A DNA stretch of 64,000 nt, from positions 1 through 64,000 of the forward strand of contig JBBSCB010000010.1 of the NCBI GenBank assembly GCA_038250675.1, read 5' to 3'. Source of the stretch: JAICUF01 sp038250675 (GTDB lineage: Bacteria > Gemmatimonadota > Gemmatimonadetes > Gemmatimonadales > GWC2-71-9). Made by a program: the position numbers and the translations under genes. Positions 25,107-33,342 of the stretch are shown here, piece by piece; the stretch's first letter is position 1, and each line of letters opens with the position of its first letter. The notes under the pieces were generated by a model. That model was given only the letters and a program-made list of their open reading frames with translations, was not told the origin of the DNA and did no database searches.

Positions 25107-25114
25107 CCAGAGCA

Positions 25115-25150
25115 GGGCGGAGGGCCGGCAGCGCTACCGGCCCTCCGCCC
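25115..25150. terminator. 14-bp hairpin between convergent kamA and peptide-binding genes
   Basis: GGGCGGAGGGCCGG and CCGGCCCTCCGCCC pair perfectly around an eight-base loop, nine bases after the kamA stop. No T-run flanks it on either strand, so it is a stable 3' structure rather than a textbook terminator. Confidence 0.55.
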
Positions 25151-25247
25151 GTGCCAGCCCCGCCGCCGCCGCATCGAACTGCATCGCCATCAGCGCCAGG
25201 AACGGATTCGCCGCCGCGCCCCGCGCGGGCCGCGACCGCGATCCGAT

Positions 25248-26897
25248 TCACGGCATCGTGTCGCGGGCGATGCGCATCGCCGGATCCACTGACCAGGTGG
25301 GCAGCGTGGCCAGCCAGGAGAACGGATCGATGGTGACGTTCCGGAGCCGGCGGTGCACGGCCGCGGTGTTGGTGAGCGCAAAAAGGAAGATGCCGGGCGC
25401 ATCGTTGCGAAGGGTGTCCATCGCCTCGCCGTAGAGGGCCCGTGCGCCGGCCGGATCCGGGTTTCGTCCCGCCGCGGCGAGCAACGAATCGAACCCCGCG
25501 CTGCCGTAGCGGCCGAAGTTGGCGCTGCCCCAGCCGGCGCGGGTCCACTGGTCAACGAGGCCCCGGGCCGACGGCTCGTCGAGGTAGGTACCAACGTAGG
25601 CATCGAACCGCCCCTGCCCCAGCCGCTCCTGGAACACCGGAAAATCCACGGCCGTGACCGAGACATCGACACCGAGCCGGCGCCACGCCTCCTGCAGTGC
25701 CACCGCCATCTGGCGGCGCATGGTGCTCGTCGCGGGCACGAGAATGTCGAAGTGCAGCGGCCGGCCGGCGCGCATCCGCACCGGGCGGCCGGCGGGACGG
25801 AGCCAGCCGGCCGAATCGAGCATGGCGGCCGCACCCGCGGTATCGAACGTGACGTGCGGCATCGTGTCGGCGATCCAGAGCAGCTGCGACATCGGCCCGC
25901 TGGGCACCCGTGTGTCGGGGCCGATGAGCGAATGCGCCAGGGTCGTACGGTCGGTGGCGGCGGCGAGCGCGCGACGCACCTGCACGTCGGCCAGCACCGG
26001 ATGGGGATGGCCCGCCGCATCGGCCAGCCGGAACGCGAGAAAGCCGAACACCGCTGATGGATACGGCAGCAGCCGGTAGGCGGTGTCCGCCGCGATCCGG
26101 CGCGCGCGATCGGGCGCACCCACCAGCTCGATGAGATCGGCTTCGTGGCTGAGGATGAGGTTGAGCGCGGCATCCGGATCGGCGGCAAAGCGCCAGACGA
26201 CGCGCCGGATCGCGGGCCGCGGGGTTGTCGTCGTATCGGCGGTGAGCACCAGCAACTCGCCGCGGACCCAGCGCTGCACCCGGAATGGCCCCGAACCGAC
26301 GAGATGCGCCAGCGACGTGTCCGCGGCCCAGCCCGATCGGGGGATGGCGGTCCAGATATGCCGCGGCAGGATCCGCACGTGATAGGTCGCGTCGTACAGC
26401 TGCTCCGGTGACGCCGCCGAGAAGTGGATCCGCACCGTCGCCGAATCCTCGGCGACGGCGGCCATCTGTCCGGCGACGTACGGACGCGCCGCAGCATCGA
26501 GCGCGGAGTCGGCGTAGGCATCGAACGAGAACACCACGTCTTCGGCGGTTACCGGCCGGCCATCGTGCCATCGTGCGCCCGGACGCAGATGAAAGCGGAG
26601 ATCCAGCGAGTCCACCCGCTCCCAGCTCGCCGCCAGCGCTGGGCGGAACGCCCCCGTGTCGACGGGGACTCCGCCCGGCACCAGGTCGGCCAGGCGCTGA
26701 TACACCAGGTCCCCGATGTCGCGGCCGACTGCATCCCAGACCAGGGGCGGAAGGATGGCGGGCGGCTCGCCGGTGGCGGCGATGACGACGGTCCCGCAGT
26801 CGGCGCAGCTCGACCGGGACCGGTCGGCGGGGGCGCAGCCGGCGAGTGCGACGGCGGCGGCCAGCACCATCGCGTGGATCGGAAGTCGCACAGTCAC
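25248..26897 (-). CDS. Oligopeptide/dipeptide-type ABC substrate-binding lipoprotein
   Basis: A 549-residue family-5 solute-binding protein. The signal ends with lipobox ALAGC (Cys21), and the mature protein starts with a short CADCG motif followed by VIAATGEPPAILPPLVWDAV. The fold landmarks include LADLVPGG, WHDGRPVTAEDVVFSFDAY, GSGPFRVQRWV and VRRALAAATDR. Such proteins deliver peptides, nickel or sugars to an ABC importer. No permease or ATPase genes are next to it, so its partner is elsewhere or it acts alone. The start is GTG at 26897; the region up to 27149 is otherwise non-coding. Confidence 0.9.
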   Translation of the reverse strand: MTVRLPIHAMVLAAAVALAGCAPADRSRSSCADCGTVVIAATGEPPAILPPLVWDAVGRDIGDLVYQRLADLVPGGVPVDTGAFRPALAASWERVDSLDLRFHLRPGARWHDGRPVTAEDVVFSFDAYADSALDAAARPYVAGQMAAVAEDSATVRIHFSAASPEQLYDATYHVRILPRHIWTAIPRSGWAADTSLAHLVGSGPFRVQRWVRGELLVLTADTTTTPRPAIRRVVWRFAADPDAALNLILSHEADLIELVGAPDRARRIAADTAYRLLPYPSAVFGFLAFRLADAAGHPHPVLADVQVRRALAAATDRTTLAHSLIGPDTRVPSGPMSQLLWIADTMPHVTFDTAGAAAMLDSAGWLRPAGRPVRMRAGRPLHFDILVPATSTMRRQMAVALQEAWRRLGVDVSVTAVDFPVFQERLGQGRFDAYVGTYLDEPSARGLVDQWTRAGWGSANFGRYGSAGFDSLLAAAGRNPDPAGARALYGEAMDTLRNDAPGIFLFALTNTAAVHRRLRNVTIDPFSWLATLPTWSVDPAMRIARDTMP

Positions 26898-27085
26898 CTC
26901 GGGCGTGAGAAAGGAGTCCGCCGACGGCCAGCAAGACCCATTCTAATGTAAGGAGCCGGGCCGATGCGCGGCATACACACCGCTGCATCGGGATGATCCA
27001 CGCATGCTCCGGGGCGGGGCCCGCCAAATCGCACAACTGTATAACAACAGGTCATCTTGGCAGGAGCCACAGCTGGTCTGGCATA

Positions 27086-27101
27086 TGGTATCCCATTTGC
27101 A
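27086..27101 (+). promoter_or_regulatory. Sigma-54 (-24/-12) promoter of the first lipoprotein gene
   Basis: TGGTATCCCATTTGCA matches the sigma-54 pattern TGGCAC-N5-TTGCA at the invariant GG (27087-27088) and GC (27099-27100), with exactly ten bases between them. The gene starts at 27150. The direct repeat ACAACTGT/ACAACAGG at 27033-27051, about 40 to 55 bases upstream, may be part of its control region. Confidence 0.7.
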
Positions 27102-27149
27102 CATAGTAGCTTCTGCAATTCACTGCAGCCCATCCAACATGGGATATAT

Positions 27150-27803
27150 ATGACACTCACCAAGTCTGTTCGGGCCCTGGGTGCGGCGGTCTTCGCCGCC
27201 GCGACAGTCGTCGGATGCGCCTCCGACAGCCTGTTTTCGACGTCACCGATCGGGGCCACCGAGGTCGCCGAATCGGCACTCAATGTCGTGGCAGTCGCAC
27301 CCGACGTCGGCGCCCCCGAGGCGCTTGAAGCGTCGTTCTGGGCGATCCGCGGCAAGAAGAGCGTGGGCCTGCTCTACCGCGTCGACAGCACGAGCGACGG
27401 CCCGGAGAACGGACACGGCCGGGAAGTCCTGCGACTCACCGTCGACAAGAAATCGCTCCTGGCCCGCCCCGACGGCACGCCGTTCGTCGACGGCGATTCG
27501 GTGCTGATCACCCTGCGCGTCGTCGACGCGTCGCGCCTGCTCTTCGAGTTCGAGCCGGCCGGACTGACTTTCTCCGCGTCTGACCCCGCCGAGCTGCGCG
27601 TCAAGTACGACGTCGCCGACGGCGACCTCGACCACAACGGCCATCATGACGCCGCGGACGATTCACTCGAGGACCACCTCGCGATCTGGCGCCAGGGCAA
27701 GACCAACGATCCGTTTACCCGGCTGGCCTCGTTCGTCACCCACTCAGACCAGGAAGTGCGGGCCGATCTGCCGGGCTTCAGCCGCTATGCCGTGTCCTAC
27801 TGA
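27150..27803 (+). CDS. Lipoprotein L1 with ZU5-like domain and calcium-loop-like motif
   Basis: A 217-residue protein, first of three paralogues. Lipobox VVGC gives Cys23. The mature domain has a region like a ZU5 fold: LTVDKKSLLARPDGTPF, VLITLRVVD, FEFEPAGLTFS, PAELRVKYD and the closing GFSRYAVSY. Residues 159-170 (DLDHNGHHDAAD) fit the EF-hand/dockerin type loop DxDxNGxxxxxD. I infer a calcium-binding outer-membrane-facing or periplasmic lipoprotein. The ATG at 27150 is used because it gives the lipoprotein signal and follows a sigma-54 promoter. Confidence 0.78.
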   Translation: MTLTKSVRALGAAVFAAATVVGCASDSLFSTSPIGATEVAESALNVVAVAPDVGAPEALEASFWAIRGKKSVGLLYRVDSTSDGPENGHGREVLRLTVDKKSLLARPDGTPFVDGDSVLITLRVVDASRLLFEFEPAGLTFSASDPAELRVKYDVADGDLDHNGHHDAADDSLEDHLAIWRQGKTNDPFTRLASFVTHSDQEVRADLPGFSRYAVSY

Positions 27804-27931
27804 CCGAGACGCAGCGACTGGAACGTACGGATACAACTGTGGCGCGACGACGCATGGGGCGAGGCGCTGGCTTGACCGGTGTCCTCGCCCCAATGTCCTG
27901 CAGGTAAATGACTTGCGCAGAGCACCCGGCG

Positions 27932-27947
27932 TGGTACCCGCCTTGCC
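27932..27947 (+). promoter_or_regulatory. Sigma-54 (-24/-12) promoter of the second lipoprotein gene
   Basis: TGGTACCCGCCTTGCC has GG at 27933-27934 and GC at 27945-27946 with the required ten-base spacing, and TTGC as in the consensus. It precedes the ATG at 27997. ACAACTGT occurs at 27833-27840, as it does upstream of the first lipoprotein gene. Confidence 0.72.
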
Positions 27948-27996
27948 TAACGCAGCACCGGGAGGTTCCCCTCCCCGGACCCGAATGAGGTGATTC

Positions 27997-28647
27997 ATGA
28001 GCCGTGCGTTGCGTGCCGCCCTGACTCAGCTGGCCCGATGCGCTCCCGGCGCCGTGGCCCTGCTGCTTGCCACGGCCTGCACGCAGGACCTCACGCAGTC
28101 CACTCCGCTCGGCCCCAGCCAGGAGGCGGCCGAGTCGCTCTCGATCGTCGCGGCCGCAGCGGACGCACCGCCGGTCGAGGCCGTGGTCGTCAGCTTCTAC
28201 GCCAAACGCGGCGCCAAGCGCGACGGACGCGTCTACCGCACCGACGGACATGGGAAGCGCGGCAAGGAATATCTGCGGCTGACCGTCGACAAGAATGCGC
28301 TGCTGGCGCGTCCTGACGGAACGCCGTTTGCCAATGGCGACTCGGTCGAGATCACCATCCGCGTCGTGGATCCGTCGCTCATGCTGTTTCAGCTCGAGCC
28401 GGCCGGTCTCGCGTTCAGTCCTACCAGTCCGGCCGAGCTTCGGATCTGGTTCGACGCGGCCAATGGCGATCTCGACCACAGCGGCCACCACGATGCGCAG
28501 GACGATTCGATCGAGGGTCATCTCGCCATCTGGCGACAACCCCGGATCGGTGACGAGTTCGTGCGGCTCACATCCGACGTGGGCCATTCCGACAAGCAGG
28601 TGCGCACCGACATCCCGGGCTTCAGCCGCTATGCCATCGCGTACTGA
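27997..28647 (+). CDS. Lipoprotein L2, paralogue of L1
   Basis: A 216-residue lipoprotein (Cys28 in LLATAC) closely similar to the preceding one through EYLRLTVDKNALLARPDGTP, FQLEPAGLAFS, WFDAANGDLDHSGHHDAQ and PGFSRYAIAY. The calcium-loop-like motif is at residues 158-169 (DLDHSGHHDAQD). AGGTGA lies before the ATG. It is followed without a gap by a TPR-protein gene, so the two are translationally linked. Its role is probably the same as L1, at the cell envelope. Confidence 0.8.
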   Translation: MSRALRAALTQLARCAPGAVALLLATACTQDLTQSTPLGPSQEAAESLSIVAAAADAPPVEAVVVSFYAKRGAKRDGRVYRTDGHGKRGKEYLRLTVDKNALLARPDGTPFANGDSVEITIRVVDPSLMLFQLEPAGLAFSPTSPAELRIWFDAANGDLDHSGHHDAQDDSIEGHLAIWRQPRIGDEFVRLTSDVGHSDKQVRTDIPGFSRYAIAY

Positions 28648-29655
28648 ATGGCCATGACCTCGCCTGGCCGCGCCACTGCCGATCCGGTGCATACACTGCG
28701 CGACCTCGTGCGCGCCGGGCAGTTCCGTGAGGCGCTGGCCCTGTACGACGGCGCGGGCACGCTCGACGCGGTGCCGCGTGCGGAGGCCGACTTGCTGGCC
28801 GCCACCGCGGCCACCCGAATCGGCGCGCTGGACCGCGCCACCGAGTTGGCGAGCCGCGCGCACGCGCAATTTGCCGAGCGCCTCGATGCCGACGGCCAGA
28901 TGCGGACCGTCAACCTGCTGGGCGCGATCGCCTTCGAGCGCGGCGCTCTGGACGACGCGGAGCGCCTCTTTGGCGAGGCGCACGAGCTGGCGCGACAGCT
29001 GAATGACACGCTGACCGCCGCGCGCACATCCAACAACCTCGCGTCCGTGGCCCACCTGCGCGGCCGGCCCGAAATCGCCATCGGTCTCTACCGCGCGGCA
29101 CTGCTGGCCTATCAGCGACTAGGCGACCGACGCGGCGCCGCCGAGACGTGGCACAACCTGGGGCTGAGCTTCCGCCAGATGGGGGATCTGCGCGAGGCGG
29201 CCGGAGCCGCGCTCGAGGCGGTGCGCCACGCCGAGCTCACCGGCATGGCGGCGCTGCAGGCGCTCACCGTGCTGGGCCGCGCAGAAATCGACATCGAACG
29301 ACGCGACTTCGATCTGGCGCACCGCGAAGTGGACCGGGCGGCCGTCCTGGCCGAAGCGGCCGCGGATCCGCTGTGTGCCGCCGAGGTGCGCCGAGTCCGT
29401 GCACTCGCGGCGCTCCGTCAGGGTGACTTCGAAAGGGCCCGCAGCGAGGCGCAGGAGGCCTTTGCCGTTGCCTGCCTCCATGACAGCGCGCTCCTCGCGG
29501 CCGAGTGCGCCGCGGTGCGCGCGCTGGCCTCGCTCGGCCTGGGCGACGGGCCGGAGGCCAAACATATGCGCGAAGAGGCCCTTGCCGGATTTGAACGGCT
29601 CCACGCCCGCCCCCTCATCCAGCGCTTCGAGGATGCCTGGCGCGCCCCCAGGTAG
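28648..29655 (+). CDS. TPR-repeat protein T1
   Basis: A 335-residue cytoplasmic protein built of TPR-type helical hairpins over most of its length, for example NLLGAIAFERGALDDAERLF, SNNLASVAHLRGRPEIAI, WHNLGLSFRQMGDLREAAGA and VRALAALRQGDFERARSEA. No signal peptide, membrane segment or catalytic domain is visible. TPR scaffolds bind proteins or peptides; similar repeats act as ligand-sensing modules in bacterial regulators. The ATG follows the L2 stop immediately. It has a paralogue at 33343-34338, downstream of L3, and is encoded just before an enhancer-binding activator. Confidence 0.82.
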   Translation: MAMTSPGRATADPVHTLRDLVRAGQFREALALYDGAGTLDAVPRAEADLLAATAATRIGALDRATELASRAHAQFAERLDADGQMRTVNLLGAIAFERGALDDAERLFGEAHELARQLNDTLTAARTSNNLASVAHLRGRPEIAIGLYRAALLAYQRLGDRRGAAETWHNLGLSFRQMGDLREAAGAALEAVRHAELTGMAALQALTVLGRAEIDIERRDFDLAHREVDRAAVLAEAAADPLCAAEVRRVRALAALRQGDFERARSEAQEAFAVACLHDSALLAAECAAVRALASLGLGDGPEAKHMREEALAGFERLHARPLIQRFEDAWRAPR

Positions 29656-29705
29656 AGGCATCCCTCCTCCGGAACCCCGCTAGCACACCGCGTGACAACC
29701 AATCT

Positions 29706-29713
29706 GTAACGAT
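29706..29713 (+). promoter_or_regulatory. GTAACGAT half-site upstream of activator R1
   Basis: GTAACGAT occurs about 33-40 bases before the sigma-54-like element at 29745. The same core begins the GTAACGATTCG repeats upstream of activator R2 and the Rieske operon, so it may be a weak binding site. Confidence 0.4.
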
Positions 29714-29744
29714 GTGATATATGTCATGGCCTGCCCAGGTACCG

Positions 29745-29759
29745 TGGAGTAGTCTTGCG
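29745..29759 (+). promoter_or_regulatory. Weak sigma-54-like element upstream of activator R1
   Basis: TGGAGTAGTCTTGCG contains the GG and GC of a -24/-12 pair but only nine bases between them; ten is required in characterised promoters. It lies about 50 bases before the GTG start at 29797, as expected of a promoter. I treat it as a possible degenerate site, not a confident promoter. Confidence 0.35.
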
Positions 29760-29796
29760 CGTGCCCCATATCCCCGGCAGGTCGCAGGAGTCGTCC

Positions 29797-31161
29797 GTGA
29801 CGTCAGGACCAGCATCGATGAAGCACTCTACCCGGCCGGCGGCGATACCGCCGCTCGTAGTCGTGGATCTCGGCGGCACGCACGGCCCGCTGCTATTGGA
29901 GCTGGCCACCGCGGTCGGTCTCGACCTGCAGCCGTGGACGCCGGGTAGCGAGCGGGTGCCGACGGCCGCCGCCATTCTCGTCGCCGCGCCGGGCCGCGAA
30001 CGGGACGCCATTGGGCTCTTGAGCGAGATCGCGGCGCAGGCAGTACCAGTGTTCGTCACCGGCGACGTGGCCGATCATCGTGTCGCGCTGGGCGCGGTGC
30101 GCCATGGCGCCGACGACTACTTCGCGTTGCCGGCTGATCTCGATCTGCTGGGCCGGGCGCTGGAGCGTCAGGTGGCCCAGCTCCGCGCCCGCACCGACGC
30201 GGCGCAGTTCGCGGCCGATGAGCGGGACTCGGCCGGCTTCGGAACGATGCTGGGACGGAGCGCGGCGCTGACGGCAACGCTCGACCACGCGGCGCGGGTG
30301 GCCCGGCGCGGCGATGTGACCGTGATGATTCAGGGGGAGACCGGGACGGGCAAGGAGCTGCTCGCTCGGGCCATTCACTATCACAGTCCCCGTGCGGCGG
30401 AACCGTTCGTGGAGATCAACTGCGCCGCGATTCCGGCGGCGCTGCTCGAAAGCGAGCTCTTTGGCCACGAGAAGGGGTCGTTCACCGGTGCCATCGCCGC
30501 CAAGGCCGGCCTGTTCGAGCTGGCGGACGGCGGCACGATCTTCCTCGACGAAATCGGCAATCTGCCGCTCGACCTGCAGCCCAAATTGCTGCGGGCGCTG
30601 GAAAGCCGGTCGATCCGCCGCGTGGGTGGCCGGGCCGAGCGGGCGGTGAACGTGCGGATCATCGGGGCCACGCATGTGGATCTCGCCGCCGCCGTGGAGC
30701 GCAAGGAGTTCCGCGAAGACCTGTACTATCGGATCAACGTGATCTCTCTCACGCTGCCGCCGCTCCGCTACCGCGACGGCGACGTCGATCTGCTGGCCGA
30801 CCAGTTTGCCCAGCGGGTTGCGACGAGCTACGGCCTTCCCGTGCCGGTGATCGATGCGGCGGTTCGGGCGAAGCTCCGGGCCCACCACTGGCCGGGCAAC
30901 GTCCGCGAGCTCCGCAACGTGATCGAGCGCGCCATCATTCTTTCGCCCGCCGGGACCATCAGCGCCGATGAAGTGCTGGCCGAAGACGAGCGCTTCGACC
31001 AGCGCGGCGCGCTGCCGTTCCCGGCCGACCTGGCGACACTGTCGCGGGCGGCGGCGCGGGCAATGCTCGACCTCAGCGGCGGCAACAAGAGTGAAGCCGC
31101 GCGACGGCTCGGCATCTCGCGGCCGCGCCTCCAGCGATTGCTCTACGTCATGGCGCCCTGA
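29797..31161 (+). CDS. Sigma-54-dependent NtrC-type activator R1 with degenerate receiver domain
   Basis: A 454-residue enhancer-binding protein. Residues 18-125 form a receiver-like domain in which the phosphorylatable Asp position is Ala (ILVAAPG). The AAA+ domain follows: Walker A GETGTGKE (180-187), the sigma-54 contact loop GSFTGA (227-232), Walker B FLDEIG and the arginine-containing FREDLYYR segment. A Fis-type HTH ends the protein (SEAARRLGISRPRL). It should remodel sigma-54 holoenzyme at -24/-12 promoters. The start is GTG 29797, with AGGAG six bases upstream. The receiver probably signals without phosphorylation. Confidence 0.93.
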   Translation: MTSGPASMKHSTRPAAIPPLVVVDLGGTHGPLLLELATAVGLDLQPWTPGSERVPTAAAILVAAPGRERDAIGLLSEIAAQAVPVFVTGDVADHRVALGAVRHGADDYFALPADLDLLGRALERQVAQLRARTDAAQFAADERDSAGFGTMLGRSAALTATLDHAARVARRGDVTVMIQGETGTGKELLARAIHYHSPRAAEPFVEINCAAIPAALLESELFGHEKGSFTGAIAAKAGLFELADGGTIFLDEIGNLPLDLQPKLLRALESRSIRRVGGRAERAVNVRIIGATHVDLAAAVERKEFREDLYYRINVISLTLPPLRYRDGDVDLLADQFAQRVATSYGLPVPVIDAAVRAKLRAHHWPGNVRELRNVIERAIILSPAGTISADEVLAEDERFDQRGALPFPADLATLSRAAARAMLDLSGGNKSEAARRLGISRPRLQRLLYVMAP

Positions 31162-31187
31162 ACCTTCCCGCTGGCGCCAGACCGCAA

Positions 31188-31218
31188 CGAACCGTTACGA
31201 TTCAGCGAATCGTTACGG
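31188..31218 (+). promoter_or_regulatory. Enhancer-site candidate upstream of activator R2
   Basis: CCGTTACGATTC (31192-31203) and GAATCGTTACGG (31207-31218) form an inverted repeat of two 12-base arms with one mismatch and a three-base gap. Read another way, CGAACCGTTAC (31188-31198) and CGAATCGTTAC (31206-31216) are direct repeats 18 bases apart. The same CGAATCGTTAC occurs upstream of the Rieske operon. It lies 63 to 93 bases above the sigma-54 promoter at 31280. Confidence 0.65.
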
Positions 31219-31279
31219 CATCCATACCACATCAAATCCGCAAGTAGTTCTTAATCAACATCTTGTAGAAAGCAAGTCG

Positions 31280-31295
31280 TGGCCCTTCCCTTGCC
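31280..31295 (+). promoter_or_regulatory. Sigma-54 (-24/-12) promoter of activator R2
   Basis: TGGCCCTTCCCTTGCC has GG at 31281-31282 and GC at 31293-31294, ten bases apart, with TTGC as in the consensus. Transcription would start about ten bases downstream, close before the GTG at 31323. It lies downstream of the repeat at 31188-31218. Confidence 0.72.
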
Positions 31296-31322
31296 TTTCC
31301 TGTTGTTGGCGGACCGCGTTCG

Positions 31323-32678
31323 GTGACGCCCCCGAGCTGGGGCCTCGCGGTGGTACGACTCTCCGACAGCTTCGAAGTCGCAGTGCGGGCCCTGGCGGAT
31401 GCCGCCGGTGCCGGGCTCCATGACTGGGAGGCGCCCGGCGCCGTCCCCGCCGTGGCCTCTGCGGTGCTGGTGCTGGCTGGCGGCGCCGAAGCCGAAGCCG
31501 CCGAGCAGCTGCCCGGGCTCGCCGATGCCGGGCTGCCGATCCTGGTCGTCGGCGCGCTGGCCGATCACCGGATGGCGACCACGCTCATTCAGCAGGGCGC
31601 CCGGGACTATTTCGTGCTGCCGGCCGAACTCGAGCCGCTGCGGCACGCACTGGAGCGCATTCGGCAGACGGCGGAAGCGGGTGTTCACGCCCGGAGCTTT
31701 GCCGCCGCCGAGCGGATCAGCACCGGCTTCGATGCAATTCTGGGCGAAAGCCGCGCGCTGCGCGACGTGCTGAACCAGGCCGCACGGGTGGCCCGCCACG
31801 GCGACGTCACGGTGTTGATCCAGGGGGAGACGGGAACCGGCAAGGAGCTGCTCGCGCGGGCCATCCACTACGACAGTCCGCGGGCAGCGCGGCCGTTCGT
31901 CGAGATCAACTGCGCGGCGATTCCGCATGCGCTGCTGGAGAGCGAGCTCTTTGGCCATGAGAAGGGGGCGTTCACCGGTGCGAGCTTTGCCAAGCCGGGG
32001 CTGTTCGAGCTGGCCGACGGCGGAACCATCTTCCTCGATGAGTTGGCAAGTCTGCCGCTGGATCTCCAGCCCAAGCTGCTGCGTGCCATCGAGAGCCGGA
32101 CCATCCGGCGGGTGGGAAGCCTGGCGGAGCGTGCCGTGGATGTTCGCGTCATCGCCGCGACGCACGTGGAGATGGCGGGCGCGGTGCGCCGCGGTGAGTT
32201 CCGGGAGGATCTCTACTACCGGCTCAACGTGGTTGCGCTGACCCTGCCGCCGCTGCGCCAGCGACCCGAGGACGTCCCGCTCCTGGCGGCCGCATTCGTC
32301 TCGCGCATCGCCACCGCCTACGGGCTGCCGGCGCCCGCGCTCTCGGCCGACGTGATCGCGGCACTCCGCGCCCACCAGTGGCCCGGCAACGTGCGCGAGC
32401 TGCGCAATGCGATCGAGCGCGCCCTCGTGCTGTCGCCGCCGGGCACACTGGCGCCCGAAGAGCTGCGGCCGGGCTCGGCGCCGGCACCCGCGACGGATGG
32501 CACGCTGCCCTTTCCGGCCGAGTTGCGCGCAATCGTCGCGGCGGCCGTCCGGGCGATGCTCTCGCTCACCGGCGGCAACAAGACTGAGGCGGCGCGCCGT
32601 CTCGGCATCTCACGGCCCCGCCTGCACCGGATCCTCGACGGGTCGGGCGGCGAGGGTCCGGGTGGCGACGATGACTGA
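31323..32678 (+). CDS. Sigma-54-dependent NtrC-type activator R2 with degenerate receiver domain
   Basis: A 451-residue paralogue of R1. The receiver-like N-terminal domain (about residues 8-115) again lacks the phosphoacceptor (AVLVLAGG). The AAA+ domain has Walker A GETGTGKE (168-175), a canonical GAFTGA loop (215-220), Walker B FLDEL and FREDLYYR. A Fis-type HTH (TEAARRLGISRPRLHRIL) ends it, so R1 and R2 probably recognise similar DNA. The GTG start is 28 bases after the -12 element. It has its own sigma-54 promoter and is followed at once by the third lipoprotein gene, so it may control its own cassette. Confidence 0.93.
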   Translation: MTPPSWGLAVVRLSDSFEVAVRALADAAGAGLHDWEAPGAVPAVASAVLVLAGGAEAEAAEQLPGLADAGLPILVVGALADHRMATTLIQQGARDYFVLPAELEPLRHALERIRQTAEAGVHARSFAAAERISTGFDAILGESRALRDVLNQAARVARHGDVTVLIQGETGTGKELLARAIHYDSPRAARPFVEINCAAIPHALLESELFGHEKGAFTGASFAKPGLFELADGGTIFLDELASLPLDLQPKLLRAIESRTIRRVGSLAERAVDVRVIAATHVEMAGAVRRGEFREDLYYRLNVVALTLPPLRQRPEDVPLLAAAFVSRIATAYGLPAPALSADVIAALRAHQWPGNVRELRNAIERALVLSPPGTLAPEELRPGSAPAPATDGTLPFPAELRAIVAAAVRAMLSLTGGNKTEAARRLGISRPRLHRILDGSGGEGPGGDDD

Positions 32679-32703
32679 CAATTCCAGCTTCAGGAGGACT
32701 GTG

Positions 32704-33339
32704 ATGGGACGTGGACACCGATGGTGGATCGCCTGCGCTGCCGTTGCGTCGGTTGCGGCCGCAGCCCTGGCGTGCTCCGACGCCTCGGGGCCCGGCGTGC
32801 CGTCACAACCGGGTGATGAGCGAGCCAGTCTGAATGTCGTGCGGCGATCGGGCGCGGTGCCGGGCTTCGTGGACACTGTGGTGACGTTTTACGCCGTGCG
32901 GGGCACGGACCGCGAAGGCAGCATTTTCTTCAAGGCGGCCGACGGCGGGCCCGGCGAGGAATTCGTGAAGCTGTCGATCGGGTCGGCCGCACTGCTGGCG
33001 CGGCCCGACGGCACGCCGATCGCACAGGGCGACTCGGTGCTGATCACGATGCGGATCGTGGATCCGGCGCTCCTGCTCGTCGAATTCCTGCCCAGCGGGC
33101 TCCAGTTCAATCCGCAGGAGCCGGCGGAGATGGAGATGCAATACGGCGGGGGCGACGACGACTACAACGAGGACGGCCACCACGACGCGATCGACACCGC
33201 GATCGAGGCCACGCTGGGCATCTGGAAGCAGGAGGCGCCCGGACTCCCCTTCGTCCGGCTCGCCTCGACGCTGCTCCAGACCAGCCGGTCGTCCGACGCG
33301 AAGATCACCAGCTTTACCCGGTACGCGCTGGCGTACTGA
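32704..33339 (+). CDS. Lipoprotein L3, paralogue of L1 and L2
   Basis: A 211-residue lipoprotein (Cys24 in ALAC) with the same ordered segments as L1 and L2: ALLARPDGTP, VLITMRIVDPALLLVEF, FNPQEPAEME and the final SFTRYALAY. The loop at residues 153-164 (DYNEDGHHDAID) matches DxNxDGxxxxxD, so the calcium-loop geometry and GHHDA core are conserved. The ATG at 32704 has AGGAG upstream. It lies 25 bases after R2 and three bases before the second TPR gene, and it should be co-transcribed with both. Confidence 0.8.
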   Translation: MGRGHRWWIACAAVASVAAAALACSDASGPGVPSQPGDERASLNVVRRSGAVPGFVDTVVTFYAVRGTDREGSIFFKAADGGPGEEFVKLSIGSAALLARPDGTPIAQGDSVLITMRIVDPALLLVEFLPSGLQFNPQEPAEMEMQYGGGDDDYNEDGHHDAIDTAIEATLGIWKQEAPGLPFVRLASTLLQTSRSSDAKITSFTRYALAY

Positions 33340-33342
33340 CAT

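Noticed and set aside
25150..25247. Continuation of the peptide-binding frame past its TGA (reading NPFLALMAMQFDAAAAGLAR)
   Set aside because: The TGA is an ordinary stop, the tail has no family match and runs into a hairpin; a selenocysteine or readthrough model has no support.
26955..27000. Short frame MRGIHTAASG after AAGGAG as a leader peptide
   Set aside because: Ten codons with no hairpin or regulatory logic; too short to support.
29745..29759. A fifth full-strength sigma-54 promoter
   Set aside because: The GG and GC are only nine bases apart, so I list it as a weak candidate and do not count it with the four matched sites.
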